Source: Oegoconia quadripuncta
Taxonomy: Eukaryota > Arthropoda > Insecta > Lepidoptera > Autostichidae
Direction: 5' to 3'
Assembly (NCBI GenBank): GCA_949316235.1
Contig: OX438741.1
Location: 39,408,962-39,472,961, forward strand
DNA: 64,000 nucleotides
The translations under genes and the position numbers were made by a program. Below the pieces are notes generated by a model. It saw only the letters and a list, made by a program, of their open reading frames with translations. It was not told the origin of the DNA and did not search any database. Within the stretch, counting starts at the first letter, position 1. Each line of letters opens with the position of its first letter. This document shows positions 1-13,900 of the stretch, one piece after another.

Positions 1-1693
1 CGGGGGACATTTATTTCATTAAATTTAGTTTTACGTCTAATGGTTTCGTTTAATAATTTCCAGTAATTTATAACCTTCTTTAAATCTATTAGTAAGATAT
101 TATAAGTATCTTTCGTATAATGTAGTTTTTCTCACGTCGAACGTCGAACTATACTTTGTTCTCCACTGATATGTTTGCAGGTTCGTTATTCTATATCAGA
201 GTATTCCAGTTTGTGGATCTTGCGTATCCACCGTTGTTGCATTAGCTTTTACTTCATCATTCTTCACCAAAATTCAGCGCAGTTCTAAACTTTGTGCGTC
301 GTCAACTGATATATTATTTTTTTCGTCTTCATCTTCTGTAGTTCTTCTTTAATTGTGTCTTTGATCTCATTTTGAAATGCCCTATATTTGGAGACCTGGA
401 TCAATTCTTTTTACAAGGTTATCAGATCTTCTAATACAGATATTGTCATACTTGAGCGAAGATTTCAGCCACGTTCTTTTTACTCTGCAAATTACTGATA
501 AACAATTTATTAATATAATCTACATAATAAATAGATAGGTAAATTGTTTATTTGTTACTCCAGTCACACATAATATATAAAGGTAGGTACTAGGCACAGA
601 ACAACAAAAGCATATGTGTGCTGCAGTAGGACAAATGGGTCACAACTTTTCCTCGTAGTTCTTAGGGTGACAAGACATCAGATATTTGAAGTCGATAGAA
701 TGGACCTTATCTCTGCGATGTTATAGACGTTACGGGCAATTGTGACTTTCTACCAGGTGAGCTGCTTGCTCTATTTGTTATAAAACATTTCACTCCATTC
801 ACAGAACCTTACAAGTGACCATTGTTTCATCACGTTCGGAAGCATGAATCATGAAACGATCTGAGTAAATGGGTCCTCTAAGAGCTACTGTAGGCAGATC
901 GAGTTTGGTGTTCGATACCACACCCAATAAAGTGCTCAACCTAATACCCTTGTAAATTGTAGCGTGAAATGTTCTTACAATGGTCGTGATTGCGGAAGTG
1001 ATCCTCCTACGTAAGTTTCGATTAGTGAAAGTCTTTACTTCTTAACAGATTCTACTCTCCTGGTAGTTATTTTCTGTTAACAATCATAGTGCTTTGATGA
1101 GAGTTTTACACAAAGAGATGCAACGTGCGGCGCTAAATGTTTTTGAATATTGCGTACGTGGAGGGAATCTATTAAGAAACTACAAGGGTTGCGTAGCCTA
1201 TTGCAAACGCAACGAAGCCAGATTTCCTAATATATTTCAATGTCGTATCGAATACTGATACAAATAAATTTCCAAATTATAGAACAAGTCGATATATTCG
1301 TTTCTCTTCAAAAGACGCAGTTTTCATATAATAATCAACAGAAAATTCGGTATAATAGACTGTATAAAGAAAAACTATAGATTTAGAGAATCTGGAGGGA
1401 AGTTGGTGATGGTTGTCTTCACGCCCCGCTCCGCCAGAGTACAAGATTTGCAAATTTAGGATTGTTAGCCGACCAGGGCACATATATGTGCTAAGTAATT
1501 TATTTATTTCTGGTTCCATTAATGCTATATTTAGCAAGATATGGAGATTAAATATGTAATTTGTTAAAATAAATATATTTTTTCTTCAAAACATCTGCAC
1601 TGCTTTTGGACAGCTCCAAAGAACTTCTAATTCCCAAGTTAGGGCGTTGTTGGAGATTGAGAATGGAAACCATTAACTGGTTACATGGTGCAG
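1..1693. other. No exon recognised; intron or 5' flank of the gene
   Basis: The usual ppGalNAc-T segment before DXH (FHNEA and VDDAS motifs) is not found here, so the preceding exon lies upstream of the window. About 505-660 resembles a repeat with a (TATC)n-type end also seen near 7807-8040, 32668-32760 and 59590-59775. The rest shows nothing I can name. Confidence 0.5.
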
Positions 1694-1907
1694 CGTGGGG
1701 CTGACCCGGGCCCGGCTGGCGGGCGCTCGGTACGCCGTGGGTGACGTCATCGTGTTCCTCGACGCCCACTGCGAAGTGCAGCGCGACTGGCTGCGGCCGA
1801 TGCTGCAGAGGATCAAGGAGTCGCGACACACTGTTGTCATGCCGATAATCGATGTCATCGAGGCGTCTGACTTCTACTACAGCGTGCAGGACAACGTCAA
1901 TTTTCAG
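1694..1907 (+). CDS. Exon 1a: GalNAc-T catalytic exon with DXH motif, version A
   Basis: The exon starts after TGCAG with one base that completes a codon, then encodes [12 protein letters not shown]..., the DAHCEV metal-binding motif and a PIIDVI strand, and ends NFQ at phase 0 before GTGCCC. In ppGalNAc-Ts this segment binds UDP and Mn through the D and H of the DXH motif. It is 214 bp long. A second copy of the same exon lies at 4706-4913 with about half of residues identical and the same entry and exit phases. Because 214 is not a multiple of three, including both copies, or neither, would break the frame. Confidence 0.9.
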
Positions 1908-4900
1908 GTGCCCGTGACGCCTTCGAAAGTCGTTGTTTTGTTGATTCTAGACTAAAGTATCTTGAGGGGTGAGCAACATCAAAACTCACCGTTGCATGTA
2001 CATGTGTTATGAATTCGTTCTTGGGATCCTTTAAGCGGGCTGAAATCGTAGCGTGTGCATGTAATTAAAACACTCTTATGTATTAATTTCAATCTATTTT
2101 ATCTAAAGAACATGTCTAGAATCAATATAATACAACAACTAAGGGACTTTATTTTTGTCAATTGTTGGGTCAGCTGTCTTATTGCTCGCATCTTGTTTGT
2201 CAACTTTGTCTTTCCCACACCCGCTTCTTCCGTGTTTACGTGTCTCCTTCCTGTTCACCGCATCTGCACCTATTGTCCTCTCGGACGCCATTGTGTTTGT
2301 CGCACTTTTAAGTACTTGTTTAATGTTTACACCATTTTCATCTCGGCCTTGTTTTGTTACCTCGCTTGCTCCAGTCACGTGTGTGCATGTTCGTCTCGCT
2401 CTGCCGGCTTGTTTACAGATTTTCCGTTGCGTTTTGTTTTGCGTTTCTCACGTGGTGTGCTGTGTGTACGGTTACCTCTACTGCTCCAGCCATTGGAACA
2501 ATATTGCAGTTTTTATTATTGTTTTGTTTCCATTCTAAATAATGCATTGTCTCATTTGTTTGGTTTATGTTCCTATTGCGCCAGTACCTATTCTCACATG
2601 ATCATAGAGGTTATGTAACTTTTCTGTTCTTGGTTATTTATAATTTGCTCTTTATATTTTTTGGTTAATTTTCTAATATATCTTTTGTCATAATACTTTT
2701 GGAGCTTATTTTGTCATTCATTTCATATTGTATTTATATTATCTTCATGTGAAATGTTTACTCTTGGGTATTTATTTTCATTTATAGTTTCTTATTTATT
2801 TCAATTTCTTATTAGGACTCATTCACATGAGTTAGCGGTATCACTGCGTAATCACGATGCTTATTCTGTATGAAAACTGGCGGTTTTGTGGTGGCATTAC
2901 GCATTGGAATTGTTTTAAACGTTTTCATACTGAATGCGTCAGCAAGGTTCGTGTGAACAGGCTCCTAGTTTGATTGGCAGCTTTCAGGGTCCTGTACCAT
3001 AAGCATGACGATTGTAATTTCCCATGACAATTCAGCACACATTGCTAGTTATATTTCAACATAGATGACTTGGTTCCTAACATTGTTAGTCATGCATTCC
3101 GATTGTCTTAGTAAATTATAATTGTCCTATTCGTAGTACAGGACCCTTGTTGGGTGTACATTTGAGTAAATCCAGTTGACACTTCAGTTAACCTAAAATG
3201 AATCTATTTTTTCTTCTAATAATGTTGGTTTGATAGTGTGTGTCAATTTAATTATTTTTTCCATTGGGTATATTAAATTCAGTCGTATTTATAGTGTGGG
3301 GAAGCTCAAAGTTAATTTAAAAAATTATAGAACTTAATTCTTTTCCTGTGCCTAGTTAGACTTAGTGCTTTTTGTAGCCTTTGAAAATATGACTGAATTT
3401 AACTTCTTATTCCTTTTGGGTTTTGTTTACGCTTCTTTTTTGTTATTATTCCTATGCAATAGTTAGTAATCAGAGTATATTATCAATATTATAATTATGT
3501 TTAATAAAATATTTCACCTAGTTTCAAACTACGGATACTAGATAACGGATAAACATACATAAACAGTTTGTATATACTTCCATGACGCGAGAATAAATCA
3601 ATCAAATATACTTTATTATTTATACCTCTGGTATCTCCTGTACAATATATATTTGTGTATAGTATATTATAAGGTTAAGGCTGCAGGGACTTAGGGCCGT
3701 AGGCAGTAGGGCGCTAGTGACTTAACGTTCGGTCGGTCGTCAAAATCTCCAATAATTCATGTACAGCTAACCGTTACGATTTAGCCGGAGGTTGTACAAC
3801 CTCCAAACCTTTTTGGGCGCTCCACAGAATCGAACGCAAAACAGCAGCTAAGAATGAAATAGGCATCTACTGGGATCGCGTGCGTCATCTTGGACCACAT
3901 CGTCATTTTCAATCAGGTGAGATTGTGGTGAAACGCCTATCCAGTTAATCTAAAAAAAAAACTTAATAATTTTCCAGTTTATATTTCTACTACTACTACT
4001 CTACCATACTATCCCACTTTCACTCCTACGTCACGCGCGACAAACAATATCATGCTATGCAGGCTGGAATTACTCTAGAGTTTGTTGATAAGTCAATGTA
4101 TGATAAAAATTGAGATTTTTCACGGGTCAATATCTCAAGAATGACTAGAGGTATATTACTGAAATTTCGGATTCTAGGTAATCGCCCCCCGATTAAAACT
4201 GCAAGTTGGTAGCTCAAATAGGTTTTAAGTTATGGGTGGTCGAAAGTGGCCGGGTTTGCGAATTCTTTGCTAATTTGGCTGACACACTGCCGTGAGTGCA
4301 GGTCGGTATTTTTTTATTACTGTTTGGACTACTATACATACACATGCCAACCGATACCACATATTATGAATATACATACATAGGCCTCCTTTAGTTAAGC
4401 CATGTGACAATTTTCTTTCAAACTCACCATTTTATTAATCAGTAATGTTAATCAGAGAGTCCTCAAAATAGCGCGTTTCTGCTTTCGGCTTCAATTTCAC
4501 TTAACATCAAATGTGATTGAGGACAAGCACTAACCCGTTAGACATAGTTGGCACCATGGAAAAATGCCAGTAATCCTATAATATTTATAAGATTGGTAAG
4601 TCTGATGGTATGAATCCGATGTGAGACCTCATAACCACTCCCTCGTCAATTCTTATGTACGTGCAATAGCATTCGTTTGGAAGCCATCATAGCTTGGGGT
4701 TCCAGGCAGGGTCTGATGAAAGCGCGCATGCGCGGCGCTCGGGTGGCGCGCGGTGATTCGCTGATATTCCTCGACGCACACTGCGAGGTGGCCCCTGATT
4801 GGCTGCGGCCGCTGCTGCAGCGGTTGAGGCACAAACGTGATTCTGTGCTGACGCCGGTCATCGACGTCATCGATCAGAGCGCCTTCAATATCGACGCTCC

Positions 4901-7900
4901 AGATCACTTCCAGGTCTCGAGTGCAGGAGGTGGTTCTAATGTGATGAAACGCTTGGTGGATAAGGAACGCATGTAACTAAAAATTAATGCTGCTTGCTCT
5001 TAACCTTGTAATTGGAGTTGTTGGAGGTTATGGAAAATTATAGCTTTTAACAATTGAAATTAATCCAATTAATTATCTTAAGACAAAGGCTTTTTTACCA
5101 TTTTGAACCAAGTAAATAGAACAATTGAAATGAAACCAATTAGATATCTTAAGATAAAGGCTTTTTTACCATTTTGAACCAAGTAAATGGAACAATTGAA
5201 ATTAAACCAATTAGATAACTTAAGACAAAAGCTTTTTCACAATTTTAAACCAATTGAACCAACTAGATTGAAAAATCGGATTTCCAGCAAGAGAAAGACA
5301 GAAATCGTTTATTGTTACAACAATCTTTGCGCAACAATACAATACAAATTTGTGACAAAATGATCTGCCCTTAGATTATGTAACTTCCTCGGTATCGTCA
5401 TCGATTACGCCGTCAAATTACCGAGCGAGCGATGAGCCAACCAATCACATGTCTGACGATAACGATGAAATTACGTAATAGAACCCCTGGTCCAGCATGA
5501 TGGCGGCAGACTGCTCAGCGTGCTAGTGTTCAACTAACCTCCCCTTTTTTAGTTGAGTAGCTGGTGTTTACTCGTGACGGTTGACTATACTATGGTGCTA
5601 AACTCAACATGTATTGCAATATGCTGGATGAGTTTTTTTACCGTAAGGAAAAAAATAGGGTATGTACCTAAGTGAAATAGAAGGTATGCACATAGGTAGT
5701 TTAATTTTTTTTTCAAACCATCATCGAACAAAGCTTTAATTGTGTCATTTAATTTTATCTACATCTGCCGCCAAACAGCAATGTTAATAGCATTGTTGTG
5801 TTCCGGTTGTCAGAGGTAAGATAGCCAGTCCTCCAAATGTGTTGGGGCTTACGGGTCAGTACGCTTTCACCTTCGACCTCATCTTCACTTAACATCAGGT
5901 GTGATTGAGGTCAAGTACCAACTCGTTGTGAATAAAAAAAAAATTAACGGTCGTTTTTGTAGCCTCATCATCATCATTAAATTATATAAATAAAGAAAAC
6001 TTGGAGAAAATATGAGATTCAAATAATTTTCGCATGATAGAACCCTACAAATCCCGTCAGCATAACAATTACCGAACGGCGCGTGCGTTTTTGAAATAAA
6101 AAATTAAACTACCTATGCCAATAACTTCTATTTCACTTACCTAATATGCCTATATATATAAACTCATCCGGTATATTACTGCTTATGGATGTTGAAATAA
6201 TCAAAATGTCCCCACTTCATTGGTGTTAAAAGGCAGTTTGGAACCAACTGGAACTCATTCGTTCGGGAACTGTCGTATTTAATGCTGATTCATATTGTAA
6301 AAAAATACAAAACTTATCACAAAAAAGTAACCAAAAAACATGCGATTATCTTCTAAGTATAACAAACATAACGTGTTACCCGTAAAACTCATATTTTTAA
6401 TCAATATCGTATTTATTTTTTGAACTTTTACAGGTTGTGAACAAAAAAAATTTGGTTGTGCGTAGTTTTGGTTTTGACAATTTATTCTCAGTAGTTGTAA
6501 TAGTCAAAGTCAAAAATGCTTTATTTTGTAGGTACACCGAGTACACTTAAAATAGTCAATTTTACATTTTTTAAGCTACTGCTTGTTCAAAATGCAATTT
6601 TCCCCTGAGAAGAACAAGCAAGAAACTCGAAGGGTTGCTCTTTTAAAATCAGGCTTTGATTTTACATAAAGGTTTTTATATTTCATTATTAATTGTGAAA
6701 TAGCCTGGCAAGCGAACGATCTGATTATCTTTTGTACAATATGCTTGTTATTCGTCGGTGATGTGCCTAATGTGACTCGATATGACGGGAATGTTAGTGG
6801 AGTACGACCGCGGATGAGGTGTTTCAGTTTATTTATTGTCGTTCGATACCTGACGTCCGGCGCACGCTTGTGTTGACCAACAGTATACCCCCCCCCCCCC
6901 CCCCCCCACCTAACCGTATTATGTTTGACTTTGACTAAAACCCCGCAGCGACCTTCCTCGGCAGTAGGGAGGACCTGTGTACGCATAGGCGGCTTCCAAG
7001 TCCCCACCCGCCATGTCACTCGTGCGGGGACCGTATAATTGTATCGATCTACAAATTATGCCTAATCGTTGACAGTACCTATGGGTGTGACTTGAGACAC
7101 AAGTGACGTAGCTACAGATTACTATATAAATAAATTCTTTTTCTATTGACTTGATAATTGGTTAATGATTCCATCTATGTGAGACAGTGGTACACAGAGG
7201 CGATAATCGTCGTTATTTAAGCTGAGCCCTCGTGAGACTTTATGTTGGTAGCGATTCTAGAATTCGAAAACTTTTGAAGATTTGGTCGGTGGTAGCGCAT
7301 TTTATCTCCGCCGGGTTATAGGCTCCGCCTGGCTAGCTACCACCATCTTATCTAAATCTGCCGCCAAACAGCAATGTTAATAGCAATGTTGTGTTCCGGT
7401 TGTCAGAGATAAGATAGTCAGTCCCCCAAATGTGTTGGGGTTTCCGGGTCAGTACGCTTCCATCTTCGACCTCATCTTCACTTAACATCAGGTGTGATTG
7501 AGGTCAAGTACCAACCCGTTATGCATAAAAAAACGTTCTTATTGCTTAATTCTTGATAATTTTTTTCTCTGTATTTGGGTCATCAAACAGTTAACACAAT
7601 AAATATAAACTTATTCAACTAATTGTGCAACCAGCACCGATAGCCACAGCTTACTTAAATGAATTGTATAGTCTAGATGGTAGATTAACAACAATTGTCA
7701 TACTGTAGTATATCCCAAACAATAGACCAAGTGTGAATCCGTCGAATCTGTGTTTTAGTTTACTTTGAAGAGTAATTAGTAATAGAGAGGGTTTGAAGGA
7801 TAGTCATCATTTAGATAGATAGATAGATAAAGCCTTTATTTGTTTCCACAGTCACACACATACATTTAGCTTATACATATTGATACACAGATAAGGTAAC

Positions 7901-10900
7901 ACATCAACAACAATAACATGATATTGTAGCACTAACGCATGTGTGTGCTGCAGCGTTTGTGTTTTAAAGCCGCCAACTCGGGAGGCCGTAATATCTATAT
8001 CGTTAAAATAAGTATTATATTTATCAACTATCCGATACATAGAGAACGTTCTTTTTTAATCTCTCTAACACTTGCGCTGGGTGATGCTTCCTCATAATTC
8101 TTCACTCAACTAAAGGTACAGACAGAGATGCTCTTTAATAGCACACTACAAGGAATGCTTATGAGTATCTTTACCCCGCACGGTATTCCGTACAAACTTC
8201 CAAGACCAAAGTTTTCGAAACGAATAAACCGATTGTAATTAAACTTTATACGCATAAAGCACTTACATAGATCAATAAGTTAGCAGAGAATATTTTCGGA
8301 AAAGAGTATCGAACCTGGAGCTGTAATTTTAAATACACCGAAACAATTTGACGACCTGTTTGGTGTAGTGGTTAGAAACTCTACTGCTATACCAAAAGGT
8401 CGCGGGTTCGAATCCCGCTAGGGGCATATGTTTGTATGATCAATACGGACATGTTATGGATGTTTTTCTTTTATATGTATATGTATTTATTTACAAAAAA
8501 AAATGTATTTGTGTAGTGTATCAACAATCTGGTATCCACAACACAAGCCTAGTTGCTTAGTGTGGAACTAGATGGCGCTGTCTGTATATGTCCAAGGATA
8601 TTTGATTTTTTATTCCTTTAAATTGGAAATTATGAAAATGTTTTCTTCTTCTATGTAGCCTGTTTATACGTATAAGTTTCATTAGAATCGGTTTATTCAT
8701 CTCGGAAAATTTGGACTGACGTGTGAACCTTAAAATGAGTATGCTCTAGAACATGTGCTAGCAATGAGCATGCTGGTTTTAAGCACGCTCCGGAATGAGC
8801 ATACTTTAAGCAAACAATCCGTAGCTCTTGGGGTTTCGTGCGCGGACAACCATGGACATGACGAGACTGTACTGATGAAATCATATTTTTACAGCCAACA
8901 ATGCAATGGTTTCGACACATGTCACTAGGTAGCACTTGCTCACTAATAGCATGCTTTCGTGCTACTTACTAGCATGTCTATCTGTACCTTACAGGTAAGA
9001 ACTCAGTTTGATTTATTTATGACCATGTATTGCATGTTTGAGTACATGTTTATTGCTTGTAGCTGTGTGGTTGCTAGTTAGTTCCTTTATCGGAAATCTT
9101 TATAGTTATTTGGAAAACGGAGCTAAGTGAACTCGTTTTTAGGGTTTCCTACCTCAAATGATCAAAAAGGAACCCTGACGGGATCACTTTGTTATCCGTC
9201 TGTCTGTGTGTCAAGGCCCTTTTCCTCAGAACTGCAAGGATACTACGACTTAGAACGATTCGAGTGAAAAAGAATCGCGCGCGACATATTCCTAGTGCAG
9301 CTGATTGGCTGTCGCATGACAGCTGTCAACATGACTGCCAATCGGCTTTGAGAGATGTAGGCTATGTCGCACGCGACTCTATGTCACTCGAGTCGCGGTA
9401 AGTTGTAGTCCTGCAGGCTGGGTGAATCGTGACCAGTTTTAATTCAAACTAAACGACCACATGTAAAAACGATTAAGCGAATTTTTTTGTATTTTACTGA
9501 TATAAGTTAACGACCGATTGGTGTAATGGATAGTGACCCTGTTAGCAAAGCCAATGGTAGCGGGTTCGAATCCCGCGTGGGGTAAATGCTTTATGCACAA
9601 CGGGTTAGCACTTGACTTCAATCACATCTGATGCTAAGTGAAGATGAGGTCGAAGATGGAAGCATACTAACCCGGAAACCATCCTATTTGGGGGACTGGC
9701 TATCTTGTCTCTGACAACCGGAACACAACAATGCTATTATTGCTGTTTGGTGGCAGATTTAGATAAGATGGTGGTAGCTAGCCAGGCGGACAAATTAAAA
9801 TGCCCTACCACCAACCAAACCGATTTCGAACAACTGAGGGTCGAACCCGCGATCTCCGAATCGTAAACCCTATATTGTTTACATTGAGACACGGAGGCGG
9901 TTTGTGTGATGAATACGAACATTTATTCCCGAGTCATGGATGTTTATATAAATATTTATGTATGTTTATCCGTTATCTAGTATCCATAGTACAAGCTTTG
10001 CTTAGTTTGGGACTAGATGATTGGGGTAAGTGTCCGAAATATTTATTTATTTACTGCAAGGAGATGTTCGAACTTCAAACTTCAAGCATTTATTTCAACG
10101 TAAGATACATGATATCATTTATTGAATGTCAATTTAAATCTACTGGAAATAAAAAAGTTAATTGCATTTATCTGTCAGTCGGTATGTCCAAGCTATTACC
10201 GCTTCGGAAAGGGAATTCTTCTGTGGGAAAAGAAGCGGCGCAAGAAACCCACAGGATCATTGTTGTTTTTTTTTTTTAAATAAAGTATATAACTAATACA
10301 TGTATGTATTCAAATACATGTGCAGTCAGCATTAATAATACTTTTTAAAGGAAAGTCGACCTTCGCCATTTTAAAAGAAGGTCATTTTATCTTGAAACCG
10401 TGGCCAATATGAAAACAAAGTTTTAAAATTTATTCTAATATTATTAAGGTAAAGTTACTTTAAATTTTTCATATATACTGTCGAATAAAACGTTCTGTCG
10501 GTGGCGTTTGTAACCTATTCCACATAATTACATCATTAAATTAAATAATAAAAAAAAATTGAGAAAATATCAGTTTCAAATAAATTTAGCATGATAGGAA
10601 TCCTATGAATCTTCCTTACGCAAATCATCCAGTCCCAAACTAAGCAAAGCTTGTACTATGGATACTAGATAACGGATAAACATACATAAATATACTGGAT
10701 GAGTTTTTTTACTGTAAGGAAAAGAATAAGGCATATTAGGTAAGTGAAATAGAAGGTATTGGCATAGGTAGTTCAATTTTTTTTCTCAAAACTATCATAG
10801 AATAACTTTTACTTACCTATATCTAATACAAATATTATATGTTGTCAAAATTTTCAGTTCCCTTTTTTATCTTTTATACAGTCAAATTTAAAGTATGTTC

Positions 10901-13900
10901 GAGCAAAGGAAGAGCGAGGCCTCCTGGTATAAGTATCTTAAATACTTAAAAGGTTGGTCTCAACCTCTGATTTCAATTAACGTACGACTGTAATTTGAAA
11001 ATAAAGGTTTTTGTTTTTTTTTTTTGGATTTTTAATTGTGTCATTTGACGGTCGCGTTTGTAGCCTATTCCACATAATTACATCATTAAATTAAATAAAT
11101 AAATAAAACTTGGAGAAAATATGAGTTCCAAATAAATTTATCATGATAGGAACCCTATGAATTCCGCAAGTCGTATAACAAACTCTGTCTGGCGCGTGCG
11201 TCATTGATGATTTTCAATAACAAAGTTACATTACCTATGCCAATAACTTCTATTTCACTTACCCAATATTTATTACGGTAATAAACTCACCCGGTATATT
11301 TGAATACCCCTATTCATCTACTTTGATGCTGACTGTACGTCCTTGAAACCTCATGGTCCACTGCTAATATAGCTTCTTGTGTATACACACAGCGCCATCT
11401 AGTTTCACATTAAGCAACTAGGCTTGTATTATGAATACCGGACGGTTGTTAACTTCATGAAAACTTTTTTTTTTAGATTAACTCGCGTTAGGATTTTTCT
11501 CAATTATAATATAAATCATTGGTAAACTTAAGAGGGTTTATCCCACACGGCATTCCATACAAATTTTAAGGTAAAAAAATACGCCCCGAATACAGAACCT
11601 CCTCCTTTTTTGAAGTCGGTTAACAAGATTCTAATGAAACTGGATACGTATAAACAGAAAAGTATACTTGAGATTATTCCTTCTACTTCTTCTTCTTAGC
11701 GAGAGGTAGAAGTGGTCTTGATCTTTGTCTCGTCGCGGATAGCATTAAAAAAAACTGTTTTAAATTTCATCTGCGCCTTAACTAGTGTTTACTCGAATTG
11801 TCAGACCGAGAATAACAAGTTAATATCCATAAGATATTATGTAAAATAACTGTGAAAAATATCAGCTTTTATTACTTGAGTATTGTGCCATTCTCAAGGC
11901 CAGCTTCCAAAAAAATCCGCTTTTTATACATAAGACAGCAATAGATAGCTGTCTTATGTATAAAAAGTGTCTTCGTTTGCTGCATGGGAATTGTGTTCAT
12001 CCACTCCTTGCCTATCTAATAGCTTCAAGCCATACTTCAAGCCTTATTCTTCCTAGATGCAATAATACATACATAACGTCACGGCCTTTATCTCAAATAG
12101 GGTGGTCACAAATATCCCAAACAATAATGCTTGAAACAACATACAGATTAGTAATTAGAAGTAGATAATTGTTGCATGCCAATGACTGCTGGCGAAACAT
12201 GATGAAACTTCGCTAATGTGCTAACATCTCATTTATGTACCATGTTTCTGCAAATAAATATTCATTCATTCAGATTCATCATTCATACACACGTGACAGG
12301 GCTTTTTGGCGGGAACTCGGCGAGTGAAGTAGCATTTTTCTTTATAATTCTTATAATTTGTGCATTCTAACTTTTGAAGCTTAATAATGGCAGAATATTG
12401 TGCAGCAAACGTTGGTGATGGTGTACAAGTGAAGGGAAGTGTAAATTAAAGTGCGTAACGGAGCTTTCGGGTTCCCACAAGAAGCCGCCAAAATCTTTTG
12501 TAAAGCATTCTGCCACTTTATTGAAGAATGACTTGACCGTGACTAGACTCTGTATACGCCAAGTATACGACGAATTACTTGTTTTGACTGAGACTGACTT
12601 ACAAACTGAAGAAATAAGAGAAATAAGACATGGCTGTTATGTTCTAGATCCCATTGCCTTCTCCTAGAGGAGAGAATGAAACGAAAAAAAAAAAACACAC
12701 GTGACAGGGGGTGAGCTCATCGCCGTCGAAACGTGCAAATCTATAGATGTTTATTGATGGAGAGTGGGTGGGTGGTAGGGCATTTTAAATGTCCGCCTGG
12801 CTAGCTACCACCATCTTATCTAAATCTGCCGCCAGTCAGCAATATATTATATAGCATTGTTATGTTCCGGTTGTCAGAGATAAGATGGCCAGTCGCCCAA
12901 ATGTGTTGGGGTTTCCGGGTCAATACGCTTCCACCTTCGACCTCATCTTCACTTAACATCAGGTGTGATTGAGGTCAAGTACCAACCCGTTGTGCATAAA
13001 GCATTTACCCCAGGCGGGATTCGACCCCTTACCATTGGCTTCGCTGACAGGGTCACTATCCATTACACCAATCGATCGTTAACTTATATCAGTAAAATAC
13101 AGAAAAATTCGCTTAATCGTATTTACATGGGTCGTTTAGTTTGAAATAAAACTGGTCACCATTCACCCAGCCTGCAGGGCTACAACTTACCGCGACTCGA
13201 GTGACAGAGTCGCGTGCGACATAACCTACATCTCTCAAAGCCCATTGGCAGTCACGTTGACAGCTGTCAAGCGACAGCCAATCAGCTGCAAGAGACTGGG
13301 AATTTATTAAAGAATTTATACATTCCATTCCACTGTGATAGTATCACTATTGTTTGTTACGAGATGGCAAGCTTGTACCTCGTGCCGTTGTAGAGAGATA
13401 AAGGGTAATGCCAGAGCCGCTGGTGTGAGTGAGGAGGTGGTGGCAGTACGCAGGTGTTGAAGGTGATTGTGCGCAGGTGGGCGGGTTCAACTTCGTGGGG
13501 CACTTCACGTGGATCGATGTGCCGGAGTGGGAGAAGAAGAGGCGGGGCTCGGACATCGCGCCCACTTGGTGAGTTATTTAAAAATAAAATAAAAAGATAT
13601 TTATTCATCCACTTAAAAAAAATATGCCACATGATCCTTAATTATAGTTAAATTTTCTAACGTAGTGGACAAATAGGTTGGAGCCTCAGCAAAATAGCTG
13701 CTTTTCAGTCTCCACCTCGTGCATTCACTGATAACAGAACGCATAACACGTCAGAAGTTGTTGCACACTACAACACTATTGGCTACAAGCTACATGCAAG
13801 CAAGCATTATATGACCAAAACTTAGGAGAGAAAATGTGTTTGAAATAAATAATAATAATAAATAAATAAGTATCCTTAGACATACACACAGCGCCATCTA

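Noticed and set aside
2055..2618. 187-codon frame in the first intron
   Set aside because: Overlaps other frames on both strands, AT/T-rich composition, no motif, no splice support.
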